From: a virus
Strand: one strand, 5' to 3'
Virus record (IMG/VR): IMGVR_UViG_3300020180_000033
Span: 1-44,904 of that record
Length of the DNA stretch: 44,904 bases
The position numbers and the translations under genes are program-made. The number at the start of each line of letters is the position of its first letter. Position 1 is the first letter of the stretch. The notes beneath the pieces were generated by a model, which worked only from the letters and a program-made list of their open reading frames with translations, did not search any database and had not been told where the DNA came from. Shown piece after piece: positions 8,493-15,305 of this stretch.

Positions 8493-9020
8493 CTAAGTGC
8501 GCATACGAATGCTCGCGGTGAGCAAGTCAACGTAAGCCCGCACACGTCGGTGCGCGGGTGCTCGCAGAGTTCGGATCTTGCCGCCTAGCCGACGGCTTGC
8601 GTGCGCGAAAGCGTTGCACCTTGCGGTGTAGCATTTGCGACACCACTGCCTTGGTCTACGCGGAACAGGTTCCCGTGCCGCGCGTTCCACAACACCACAA
8701 GGGCAAATCACTATGCGTGTCTGGGGTCGAAGCGACGGCTCTGTATTCAATGTCCTGCATCGCTTACTGCAGTAGTCGCGGACGGCATCGCGCTGGGCAC
8801 ACCCGAACCCGACCACCAAACGCTCTTCCTTTCCGCAGTAATGACAGATCAACAATCTCAGTCGTGGTGGGTTGGAAAGAAACTCCAGGTGGGTGATGTT
8901 GCAGTATGCGTTGCAGAAGTTACTACTTCGTTTGTAATGCATGAACCGCATCAACGGTTTACCGCACCACAGACAATTACGTCCGTTAGGTGTTTTTCTT
9001 GCCGGTCCTCGTTTTTGCAT
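8493..9020 (-). CDS. Cysteine-rich multi-zinc-finger protein (175 aa)
   Basis: A very basic protein with three successive cysteine clusters. Cluster 1 is CLWCGKPL with FCNAYC. Cluster 2 is CHYCGKEE with DYCSKRC. Cluster 3 is CPCG with CRKCYTARC. Each reads as a treble-clef or zinc-ribbon pair of knuckles. The C-terminal 45 residues are Arg-rich (GGKIRTLRAPAHRRVRAY). This predicts nucleic-acid binding, possibly an HNH-like fold, but no HNH catalytic triad can be seen. The start ATG 9020 overlaps the end of the upstream 66-residue gene by 35 bp; an upstream in-frame extension to 9050 is possible. A strong terminator follows. Function unknown. Confidence 0.65.
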   Translation of the reverse strand: MQKRGPARKTPNGRNCLWCGKPLMRFMHYKRSSNFCNAYCNITHLEFLSNPPRLRLLICHYCGKEERLVVGFGCAQRDAVRDYCSKRCRTLNTEPSLRPQTRIVICPCGVVERAAREPVPRRPRQWCRKCYTARCNAFAHASRRLGGKIRTLRAPAHRRVRAYVDLLTASIRMRT

Positions 9021-9186
9021 TTTGATGCCTGAACTCTTCCATGTAAGCAATCTCCAGCCAGCCTAGATACGCAATTGCTTGTGCTTCGGCGGGGGACAGG
9101 CTTCCTCCGTATACCTCTTTCTGCCATTTCGCGATTTCGGCGCGGATCTGGTTTTCAGTTCGAGGCTTGGTTGACTTCTTCTTCAT
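8986..9186 (-). CDS. Small basic hypothetical protein (66 aa)
   Basis: A 66-residue lysine- and arginine-rich, mostly helical protein. It begins MKKKSTKPRTENQI and has a central helix around LSPAEAQAIAYLGWLEIAYME. No family recognised. Start ATG 9186 follows GGTGAAGG with good spacing and overlaps the stop of the preceding small gene by 4 bp, so it is translationally coupled. Its 3' end overlaps the zinc-finger gene, suggesting one polycistronic message from 10495 down to 8493. Confidence 0.6.
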   Translation of the reverse strand: MKKKSTKPRTENQIRAEIAKWQKEVYGGSLSPAEAQAIAYLGWLEIAYMEEFRHQNAKTRTGKKNT

Positions 9187-9320
9187 TCGACCTTCACCCC
9201 CTCGAGCCGAGACAGTACATCGGTGAGGCGGACCTCTTTGTCGATGCGCAGCATGTCGTTGATGAATTGGAGGTGCTTCTTTTTCCCTGCGAAGCGCTTC
9301 CGCATCTCTGCGACGTTCAC
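9183..9320 (-). CDS. Very small hypothetical protein (45 aa, GTG start)
   Basis: A 45-residue basic helical peptide (core MRKRFAGKKKHLQFIND, then RLTDVLSRLEGVKVE). The GTG at 9320 overlaps the stop of the DUF932-like gene (GTGA) and has GAAGG seven bases upstream, so I chose it over the internal ATG at 9305. Position in a tight run of coupled genes is the main evidence that it is real. No function can be assigned. Confidence 0.5.
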   Translation of the reverse strand: MNVAEMRKRFAGKKKHLQFINDMLRIDKEVRLTDVLSRLEGVKVE

Positions 9321-10495
9321 GCAGTTGCCTTCTCTTTCTCCTTCCGCTTCTTGCTTTCGGTCATGTACTCGCCTGCCGCGATCTCCAGCTCCATGCGCCG
9401 CTCCGGCGTTTCGGCGGACTTCGCGAACCACGAGATCGCGTTGGCCAGGCGTGCCCGCGTGGTCCCGACCGGCAGCTCTTCGACACCGCCGTTCATGAAG
9501 ATGTCCTGCACCTTTTCGACCTCACCCTTGAGCAGGCCGAGCTTGGGCAGCTCCTGCCACGCCTGCTTCGGGTCGATGCGCTCCTCGAGCGCCTTGCCAA
9601 TCAGGCCGACGGTCTGGTTGATCTTGCCAGGGCCGAGGGCGCCTTTGACGATGTCCTTGACCATCGACACCATCGTCTTGGTGTCGAGGTTGTACGTGTC
9701 CTGGCTGAACTCGATGTTGTCGTCGAGCCGCTTTCCGAGGTGGACCTGACGGAGCGCCTCATCGAGCGTCGCGTAGTTGGTGCAGACGATACGCATCATG
9801 CCGATGCGGAGCGACAGCGCGCCCTTGCCGAAGTCGGAGTTGGCGAGCTGTGCGTAGAACGCGATGACCTCCTCGGTGCCCGCCTTCTTCGAAGGCTGAA
9901 ACACCATCGGCAGGATGGCCTTCACGGCCCAGCGGAGATCGCCGCCCATGCCCTCGATCGGCACGGCACCGATCTCCTTGCAGGTCTTGGCGAACGCCTC
10001 GATCACCGGAATCGAGTCCATGCGGCGGAACGAATCCGACAGAACACCGCGGACCTGATCGTCGACCGAGCGCACGAGGAACCGCTGGTTCTCCTCCTTG
10101 GCGTAAATGGTGGTCAAGTTTTCGATCAGCAGCTCGCGGCCGTAGGGTCGCGTTGGATTTCCGTTGTCGTCCTTCTCGAGAAGGCGGTTGAGGTAGGTCT
10201 GGGGAACGCCGGCCCGGTCACAGACCTGGTTGAGCGCGTGCTTGTGGAGCCCTTCGCGGAAGTGGCCCTTCGCCTTGCGGTCCTTGGTTCCCATGAGGAT
10301 GGTGTCGTCGTCGATGGCGAACATCATTGCCTGCGACTGGACGATTCGATCTCGGGGGACCTCGCTGCTGACCTTCTCGATGACCGTCATCGCCGAGCGC
10401 TGGGATTTTTGGATGGTCTCCTCGAGCTGGGCTTGGAATCGCTTGACGGTCTGGCCGACCGCTACGTCGTAGTCTCGTGCGTCGTGGTGAATCAT
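9317..10495 (-). CDS. DUF932-like phage/plasmid protein (392 aa)
   Basis: Resembles the DUF932 / TIGR03299 family of phage- and plasmid-borne proteins of unknown function. The recognisable part is the middle, around FLVRSVDDQVRGVLSDSFRRMD, where the family has a conserved segment on altering or reading out a 'SDRYRR'-type motif. About 100 helical residues then precede a charged helical C-terminus (ESKKRKEKEKATA). Family members are often large, early-expressed accessory proteins on mobile elements. The first 60 residues here are helical and polar. Start ATG 10495 has a purine-rich AAAGAAAGA upstream. It heads a chain of coupled small genes. The family call is from motif memory and moderate in certainty; biochemical role unknown. 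Confidence 0.55.
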   Translation of the reverse strand: MIHHDARDYDVAVGQTVKRFQAQLEETIQKSQRSAMTVIEKVSSEVPRDRIVQSQAMMFAIDDDTILMGTKDRKAKGHFREGLHKHALNQVCDRAGVPQTYLNRLLEKDDNGNPTRPYGRELLIENLTTIYAKEENQRFLVRSVDDQVRGVLSDSFRRMDSIPVIEAFAKTCKEIGAVPIEGMGGDLRWAVKAILPMVFQPSKKAGTEEVIAFYAQLANSDFGKGALSLRIGMMRIVCTNYATLDEALRQVHLGKRLDDNIEFSQDTYNLDTKTMVSMVKDIVKGALGPGKINQTVGLIGKALEERIDPKQAWQELPKLGLLKGEVEKVQDIFMNGGVEELPVGTTRARLANAISWFAKSAETPERRMELEIAAGEYMTESKKRKEKEKATA

Positions 10496-10528
10496 TTGAT
10501 CTTTCTTTCTGTTTTCAACTAGCGAATG

Positions 10529-10545
10529 CGCGTTTATTAAACGCG
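10529..10545. repeat. 17-bp palindrome upstream of the DUF932-like gene
   Basis: CGCGTTTA-T-TAAACGCG is a perfect inverted repeat with a one-base centre, about 35 bp upstream of ATG 10495. It has no U-tract on the minus strand, so it looks more like an operator for a dimeric regulator than a terminator. The 72-bp gap holds nothing else. Confidence 0.5.
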
Positions 10546-10567
10546 GGGTTTTGCTTGAGCGCAGCCT

Positions 10568-10876
10568 TCAGCCAAGATACTGGTCGACGTCTGCCTGCGT
10601 GACCGTGTTCGACTCGACTATCCGCGTACCTACGTACCCATCGTTGGCGGCTGTGTGAAACGCACCAAGCTTTTCTACGAACCCAGGCTCTTGCACAAGT
10701 CCTTGGTTAACGACATGCCCTATGTCTTTAGGCAGTGTTACGTTGAAGTGGTGAATAGCGTGTCTCGCCTCCTCGAGGTCCATCGCAGCAAACAGCGCGA
10801 CGAACCGTTTGAGTTGTGAAGGACGCGAGCTTTTGGCTTTCTTGATTTCCTCGATCAAGGTTTCGAAGGGGGTCAT
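10568..10876 (-). CDS. Hypothetical helical protein (102 aa)
   Basis: 102 residues, mainly helical, no cysteine cluster and no membrane segment. It has a basic N-terminal third (EEIKKAKSSRPSQLKRF) and a C-terminal TQADVDQYLG. No family recognised. Start ATG 10876 overlaps the stop of the HExxH/VWA gene (ATGA), so the two are coupled. This may mean it works with that protein, though this is inference from position only. Confidence 0.6.
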   Translation of the reverse strand: MTPFETLIEEIKKAKSSRPSQLKRFVALFAAMDLEEARHAIHHFNVTLPKDIGHVVNQGLVQEPGFVEKLGAFHTAANDGYVGTRIVESNTVTQADVDQYLG

Positions 10877-12282
10877 GGCGCCTCATGTGCATACCGCCAC
10901 ATGGCGTTCTGGTTGGCGTCACAGACGATGATCTCTCCGTAACCGCGGATGTAGTCCACCGCGTGCTGCTTCGTGACGAGCCAGATCACCGGCACATCCG
11001 ACGGAAACCGGTTGTCCGGATGAACCCCCGGGGCGTACCCGTCGGTGTAAACGATGACCAGATCCGGTGCCGTTTCATCGTTGCCCAAGTACTTCCCCAT
11101 GTAGCGGAAGTACTCGTTGAAGTCCGTACCGCCGCGTCCGTGTACTTCCTTCGGCAGCTCCTCCCCGCTCCGGAACACTTCGTCGAAGTGCGTCGTGCAG
11201 TCGCCTTGCATGTAGCGAACCTCGAGATCCTCGTCCGTCTTGAGCATGTTGCTCAACTCGCCGCGAGCGATGGCGAGGCTCTCGCTGTCCATCGACCCCG
11301 AGGTGTCGACGTAGAAAAAGACGCGGTACATCGGGTCCCGGATGATGCCGAGCGCAGGGAGGATCGTACCGTCCTCCTCCGACATAGCCGTCAGCATTCG
11401 ATTCGGCCGTGAGATTCCTCGGTCTGGCTTCGACCGCTTGGTGGACTTGATGCGCGTGGTGAGGATCTCCCACCACGGGATGACCGGGTCTTCGAGGTAC
11501 TCTTCGAGCCATTCAGCGATGTTCGCCGGTACCGTGCCTCGACCCTTCTGCTGGTCCTTGACCGCCGTCTTGAGCAGCGACTTGAGCTGTGTCCGCAGCT
11601 GGTGCGCGAGGCCTTGGGCTTCCTCGGGGAGCATCTCTCGCTTCTCGCCGTCAGGGCTCTCATCAATCCACTTGGCGTGGGTGCCGCCGAGCTGGTGAAG
11701 CCAATCCTTTAGAATCTGATCAACTTCCTCCGGCGTCAGGAGCTTGACGCGTTTCATCAACTCCCTTTGATAGAAGTCATACGACTTGCCTGGAGGTAGA
11801 TCGTACTTCTCCGGTAGCACGAGCCCCATCCGCTCCAAGCGTTCTGGTGTCATCGCAGCGCGGACCTCCGGAGGCAGATCCTCGATCTGCATCGCGCGGA
11901 ACTCAGCTTCCGCCTTGTCGAAGAACTCCGTCTTGCGCAACAGGTCATTGTCCGCGCAGTCCATCGCGATGTTGTAGACAAGCTCTGCCTTGGTTCGCTC
12001 GTCCGCGTTGGTGCCGATGGCGGCCAAGACCTCGAGGAACCTTGGGATGTGATCAAGCACCACGTGCATGATCTCGTGTTCGACGGTGAGAACGCCGAGG
12101 GCCATGCTTGCCCGTTTGACGAACACGGGGTCGTAGAACAGCTTGATGCGCCCGCCGCGGATGCCGACGCCCATGGTTCCGCAGCCCTTTTCCTCCACGC
12201 GCTGCAGGCTGTTGGCGACCCGTCCGAAAAAGTTCTTCTGGGTCAAAAGATAAAGGAAGAATTCCGAAAGGGTGACGTTCAT
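10873..12282 (-). CDS. VWA-domain protein with N-terminal HExxH metallopeptidase-like domain
   Basis: 469 residues in two parts. The N-terminal part carries HEIMH at residues 69-73, a zinc HExxH motif, followed by an Asp and a His (LDH). The C-terminal part holds a von Willebrand factor A fold with a MIDAS metal site, DTSGSMD, with D326, S328 and S330, then a later acidic loop (VIVYTDGYAPG). This architecture matches the DUF2201-like VWA metallopeptidase proteins that pair with MoxR-type AAA+ ATPases, and such an ATPase is at 14047-15294 on the same strand. The pair probably acts as a chaperone or remodelling machine on an unknown substrate. Start ATG 12282 has AAGGA eight bases upstream; a start 24 bp further up is rejected. 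Whether the protease centre is active is unknown. Confidence 0.8.
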   Translation of the reverse strand: MNVTLSEFFLYLLTQKNFFGRVANSLQRVEEKGCGTMGVGIRGGRIKLFYDPVFVKRASMALGVLTVEHEIMHVVLDHIPRFLEVLAAIGTNADERTKAELVYNIAMDCADNDLLRKTEFFDKAEAEFRAMQIEDLPPEVRAAMTPERLERMGLVLPEKYDLPPGKSYDFYQRELMKRVKLLTPEEVDQILKDWLHQLGGTHAKWIDESPDGEKREMLPEEAQGLAHQLRTQLKSLLKTAVKDQQKGRGTVPANIAEWLEEYLEDPVIPWWEILTTRIKSTKRSKPDRGISRPNRMLTAMSEEDGTILPALGIIRDPMYRVFFYVDTSGSMDSESLAIARGELSNMLKTDEDLEVRYMQGDCTTHFDEVFRSGEELPKEVHGRGGTDFNEYFRYMGKYLGNDETAPDLVIVYTDGYAPGVHPDNRFPSDVPVIWLVTKQHAVDYIRGYGEIIVCDANQNAMWRYAHEAP

Positions 12283-12303
12283 GTCTGATTTTCCTTGTGA
12301 ATT

Positions 12304-12328
12304 CACGCACCGCGAAAGGCGTTGCGTG
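12304..12328. repeat. Inverted repeat in divergent promoter region
   Basis: CACGCA at 12304-12309 and TGCGTG at 12323-12328 form a perfect 6-bp inverted repeat. It lies between the divergent VWA gene and the 12344 gene, next to the TATACT box, so it could be an operator. Confidence 0.3.
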
Positions 12329-12331
12329 GCC

Positions 12332-12337
12332 TATACT
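12332..12337 (+). promoter_or_regulatory. Candidate -10 box (TATACT) for a leaderless gene
   Basis: TATACT is preceded by GGCC (GGCCTATACT) and lies six bases before ATG 12344, with no ribosome binding site. Transcription would start at the A of ATG. No -35 match is visible. Confidence 0.5.
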
Positions 12338-12343
12338 TAGGGC

Positions 12344-13327
12344 ATGGTCGACCAGTACCGGGACCCTACCTTGGCTGTTCTCGTTCAACTCGTGGCGGGC
12401 AGGCCGAAGCTTGCCGCCGCCGTGGGGGATGTCGACATCCAACCTGACGAATTGGATGCATTGCCGTCTTCGGCCTTCGCATGGCCTGAAAAACGTGCGT
12501 TCCCGTTGCACACGCGCGAGCATGCGATGCTGTCGCGGGTTTACCGTGAAAATTCGCCGAGCGTTCCAGGCCATGTCGACGCCGCCCTCAAGGAGGCGTG
12601 CGACCTCTACGGAATCGACGAAGACCTGTTCGCCCGCGTCAAACAGGCGGCCCCGGTAGACGACCCCGAGAACTACCTCATCCCCGACCGCAAGCTGATC
12701 CCCGTGCGTAATGCGGCTGAGGTCAAGCTTGCCGAAGAGAAGGTTGTCTCGGGGTACACCAAACTCGCGGTGGAAACTCGCGCGCTGGTGTGCACGCGCC
12801 TCGTCGAGAAGGCAGCCTACTTCGGTGTGACGCTCAAGCCGCTTACCCACAAGCTCGCAGGCTTCACAGTAACGTCGACAAAGATCCTGAAGGATTGGCT
12901 TGGCGCCAGGACCGAAGCTGCCCCGGAGCAGTACAAGGAAGCTTTCCAAAAGCTGGCGGAAGCCGTCGGAACACTGCCCGCCGAGATCCGCGACCGCAAC
13001 ACTCAGATCAAGCTGGCGGAAGTCATCGACGCGCTGGACAAGAAGGCGGGCCTGGTCCGGCACTACGACCGCAAACTCCCTGACCCGATGCTCTCGGTCT
13101 TCAACACCGATAAGGTCGCAGGCGAGGGCGTGAACCTCGGTAACAAGTTCGTATCGATGACCCGCCTGGCGTCGTATCCCGCGTCGTTCTTTGGCGATGT
13201 CATCGGCGACGACCTCGTACGAGAAGCTTCCGACGGGCATGGTGGAATGGACCCCTACAAGCTGGCGGCCATTCTCGAGACGCTTCCGCTGGACATGAAG
13301 AACGTGCTCGCGCAGCAAATGCGCTAG
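12344..13327 (+). CDS. Hypothetical phage protein (327 aa)
   Basis: Not recognised. It is 327 residues, mostly helical. Its N-terminal third has a conserved-looking segment around HTREHAMLSRVYRE, its middle is a charged helical bundle, and its C-terminus has few cysteines. There is no membrane segment, nucleotide-binding motif or zinc cluster. It is transcribed away from the VWA gene and followed after 9 bp by a second unknown plus-strand gene. Plus-strand genes in this genome are mainly virion or late genes, so a structural or assembly role is plausible but unproven. ATG 12344 has no ribosome binding site; the TATACT box six bases upstream points to a leaderless mRNA. Confidence 0.6.
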   Translation: MVDQYRDPTLAVLVQLVAGRPKLAAAVGDVDIQPDELDALPSSAFAWPEKRAFPLHTREHAMLSRVYRENSPSVPGHVDAALKEACDLYGIDEDLFARVKQAAPVDDPENYLIPDRKLIPVRNAAEVKLAEEKVVSGYTKLAVETRALVCTRLVEKAAYFGVTLKPLTHKLAGFTVTSTKILKDWLGARTEAAPEQYKEAFQKLAEAVGTLPAEIRDRNTQIKLAEVIDALDKKAGLVRHYDRKLPDPMLSVFNTDKVAGEGVNLGNKFVSMTRLASYPASFFGDVIGDDLVREASDGHGGMDPYKLAAILETLPLDMKNVLAQQMR

Positions 13328-13330
13328 AGT
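13325..13330 (+). promoter_or_regulatory. Candidate -10 box (TAGAGT) for a leaderless gene
   Basis: TAGAGT overlaps the stop codon of the upstream gene and lies exactly six bases before ATG 13337, which lacks a ribosome binding site. It matches the TANNNT geometry seen elsewhere in the window. Confidence 0.35.
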
Positions 13331-13336
13331 CACTGA

Positions 13337-14050
13337 ATGACCTCCGTCGAACAGGAGCTTCACCGCTTGCGTGGACGCACCAAGCTGGCGTCGTCGTCGA
13401 CGGGAGAAGCCCGTCGTTTGCTCGCGCAAAACGGTACCTCGGCGGTGGCGCTCATGTTGGCCACCCGACACCTGTACGGGGACTTCCACGACTGGGAGCC
13501 GGAGACCTTGTGGGTCACCCTCGAGCGTGAAGGGGTCGCGGTCCCTCCGTGTAACCGTGACAAGCTCCAAGCAGGGATCTCCTTGTTGTTTGTTCCGTCG
13601 TTCTATTGGGATGGCATCGTGTTCGAGAAGACCGCGGTTTCCTTTGATTGCTTCGAAGCAAATCCTGACGCCCTCGAAGAAGCGTCGTCCGCGCAGCTTG
13701 CCTGGGCAGTCAAGGAAGCCGAGTGGATCATCACCCAACACGACGGAGTCCCCCACGGCTTCGAGCACGAGCCGCGCGCGTACGCATCCGTGGTGATGTT
13801 CCGAGAGGGGCTCGTTTATGCGCCTGCACAGCTTCTGTTCGCTCAGGAAGCGCTCGACCGCATCAACGTCAACAACACGTTGAGGACCCGCGTCGAGGAG
13901 AGGTGGAAGGCGCTCGACAAGGCCAAGCTCGAGGCCTCGAAGTTCGAAGAGACCGAAGAGGACGTGCAGCTGGCGCGCCTCGCGGCGATCGAGCTGCACG
14001 TCCGGAGCAAAGAGGCCGACGCAGCTCGAGACCTAGCGCTGCTTCGCTAG
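13337..14050 (+). CDS. Hypothetical phage protein with C-terminal helix (237 aa)
   Basis: No family recognised. The N-terminal 170 residues are mixed alpha/beta (FHDWEPETLWVTLE, SFYWDGIVFEK) with some aromatic richness. The C-terminal 65 residues are a long charged helix likely to form a coiled coil (RVEERWKALDKAKLEASKF). It follows the 327-residue gene on the same strand. It ends head-on with the MoxR-like ATPase gene, with stops overlapping in CTAG at 14047-14050. The large terminase begins about 1.25 kb further on, which makes a head or packaging role possible. Confidence 0.55.
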   Translation: MTSVEQELHRLRGRTKLASSSTGEARRLLAQNGTSAVALMLATRHLYGDFHDWEPETLWVTLEREGVAVPPCNRDKLQAGISLLFVPSFYWDGIVFEKTAVSFDCFEANPDALEEASSAQLAWAVKEAEWIITQHDGVPHGFEHEPRAYASVVMFREGLVYAPAQLLFAQEALDRINVNNTLRTRVEERWKALDKAKLEASKFEETEEDVQLARLAAIELHVRSKEADAARDLALLR

Positions 14051-15294
14051 GCCTTAGCTTCGGCCTCGCCCTTCTTCTGGGACACCTGCATGTTGGACAC
14101 CGCGGTGATGTACGCGGGAAGCTGCGCGAGCACGCGGTTGAGGTCCTGCATGTACCTCGTCCCGTCTTGCACCGTCTTCGACTGCGCGAAGATTTCCCGG
14201 ATGAAGACGATATTGTTTTCCTCCGGCAGGTCGCTCATGAAGTTCGATAGTTGTGAAGCGTAGCTCTCGACCTTGCGCTTCGTGTTGACGAACATCTGCA
14301 TCGCGACGTTGGAAGCCAGCGCGGTGATCTTGTCCTGCCGTGCGTCCGTCAGGAGCTTCTTGAACCGGTCCTGAACTGTCGATCCGGTGTGATAGCTGCC
14401 GAGCACTTCTTCTGGCGTGATGACGATGGTCGCGTCGACGATGAACTCCGCGAACACCTCGGCGGAGGTAGCTCCGATCGCGCCCGCAAAGGCCGCCCGT
14501 GCCTCAGACGACGTCAACGGAACCCCCGCATCATCGAATGCAGCGCACAGCTTGGACACGGTGTCCCAGCTCGCAGGGCACGCGAATGCTTTTCCGGCTC
14601 GCGCAGCGTCGAGATCGTACAAGAGCAGCGGCTGTGCCTCGAGGTGCTCGATCACCTTGACGTGGAACTTGTCCTTAGCGAAACGCATGAAGTCTCCGTA
14701 AGACGCCGCCACACCTACAATGACCAGACGTCGCCGCATGGCGGGGTCCTTTTCGAACTCGTTCACCGACATGCCACCCCCGGCGGGGTTCATCGTGACG
14801 ATGATTTGCACCTCGTCGGGGAGCGTCATGTCTCCGATGACGCGATCATCAAGCAGGGTGAAGGTAGCCCTGGACACATGCTTATCGACCGTACGATTCA
14901 GCTCCTCGATGGCAAGGATCGGGCAGCGCCCCTTGGGAATCTTCCCGTCCGGGTGACGAAGGCGCTCCGCCTCGATGTACTCGAAGAGGGGTTGAAATCG
15001 CCGAGGAATTCGACGATCGTAGTAGTGTTTGGTATCCTCAGCCTTCGTCGGAACATGAAAGTCCTCGATCGACATCGTCGGCATGTGCAGCGCCACGTAG
15101 GGGACGTTGCGGTCGGCGGCAGCTTGCTTCGGGATGGCGGTCTTGCCGATGCCGGATGCGCCCATGGCGGCCAGGACGAGACGGCTTCCTGCCATCGACT
15201 CGATCAATTTGCGGAAAGTGCTGGTCGACACCATATGGATGTCAAGCTTCTCGGTGAAGGACTCACCCGCGGTCTCGGTCTTTACGGTGGACAT
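14047..15294 (-). CDS. MoxR-like AAA+ ATPase
   Basis: 415 residues. Walker A is GASGIGKT (residues 45-52), Walker B is ILAIEELNR, and the sensor 1 region is IVTMNP, as in AAA+ proteins of the MoxR/RavA or dynein-related group. The arginine pair in DPAMRRRL fits the sensor/arginine-finger region. The C-terminal half is helical, with a predicted lid and a Lys-rich tail (QKKGEAEAKA). Such ATPases partner VWA-domain proteins, and one with HExxH lies on the same strand at 10873-12282, separated by two plus-strand genes. Start ATG 15294 has AGGAG upstream; the TTG just before is rejected. The substrate is unknown. The CobS/CobT cobalt-insertion option is weaker because the partner carries HExxH. 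Confidence 0.8.
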   Translation of the reverse strand: MSTVKTETAGESFTEKLDIHMVSTSTFRKLIESMAGSRLVLAAMGASGIGKTAIPKQAAADRNVPYVALHMPTMSIEDFHVPTKAEDTKHYYDRRIPRRFQPLFEYIEAERLRHPDGKIPKGRCPILAIEELNRTVDKHVSRATFTLLDDRVIGDMTLPDEVQIIVTMNPAGGGMSVNEFEKDPAMRRRLVIVGVAASYGDFMRFAKDKFHVKVIEHLEAQPLLLYDLDAARAGKAFACPASWDTVSKLCAAFDDAGVPLTSSEARAAFAGAIGATSAEVFAEFIVDATIVITPEEVLGSYHTGSTVQDRFKKLLTDARQDKITALASNVAMQMFVNTKRKVESYASQLSNFMSDLPEENNIVFIREIFAQSKTVQDGTRYMQDLNRVLAQLPAYITAVSNMQVSQKKGEAEAKA

Positions 15295-15305
15295 CAAACG
15301 CTCCT

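Noticed and set aside
12053-13999. A 648-residue minus-strand open frame across the plus-strand genes
   Set aside because: It lies antisense to two genes with better start signals and reads as Arg/Val/Asp-rich shadow sequence without motifs. High GC content makes such long antisense frames common.
10873-15294. CobS/CobT-like cobalt insertion pair to supply cobalamin for the reductase
   Set aside because: The VWA protein carries an N-terminal HExxH domain and not the CobT layout, and no other cobalamin genes are present. A MoxR/VWA chaperone pair fits better.
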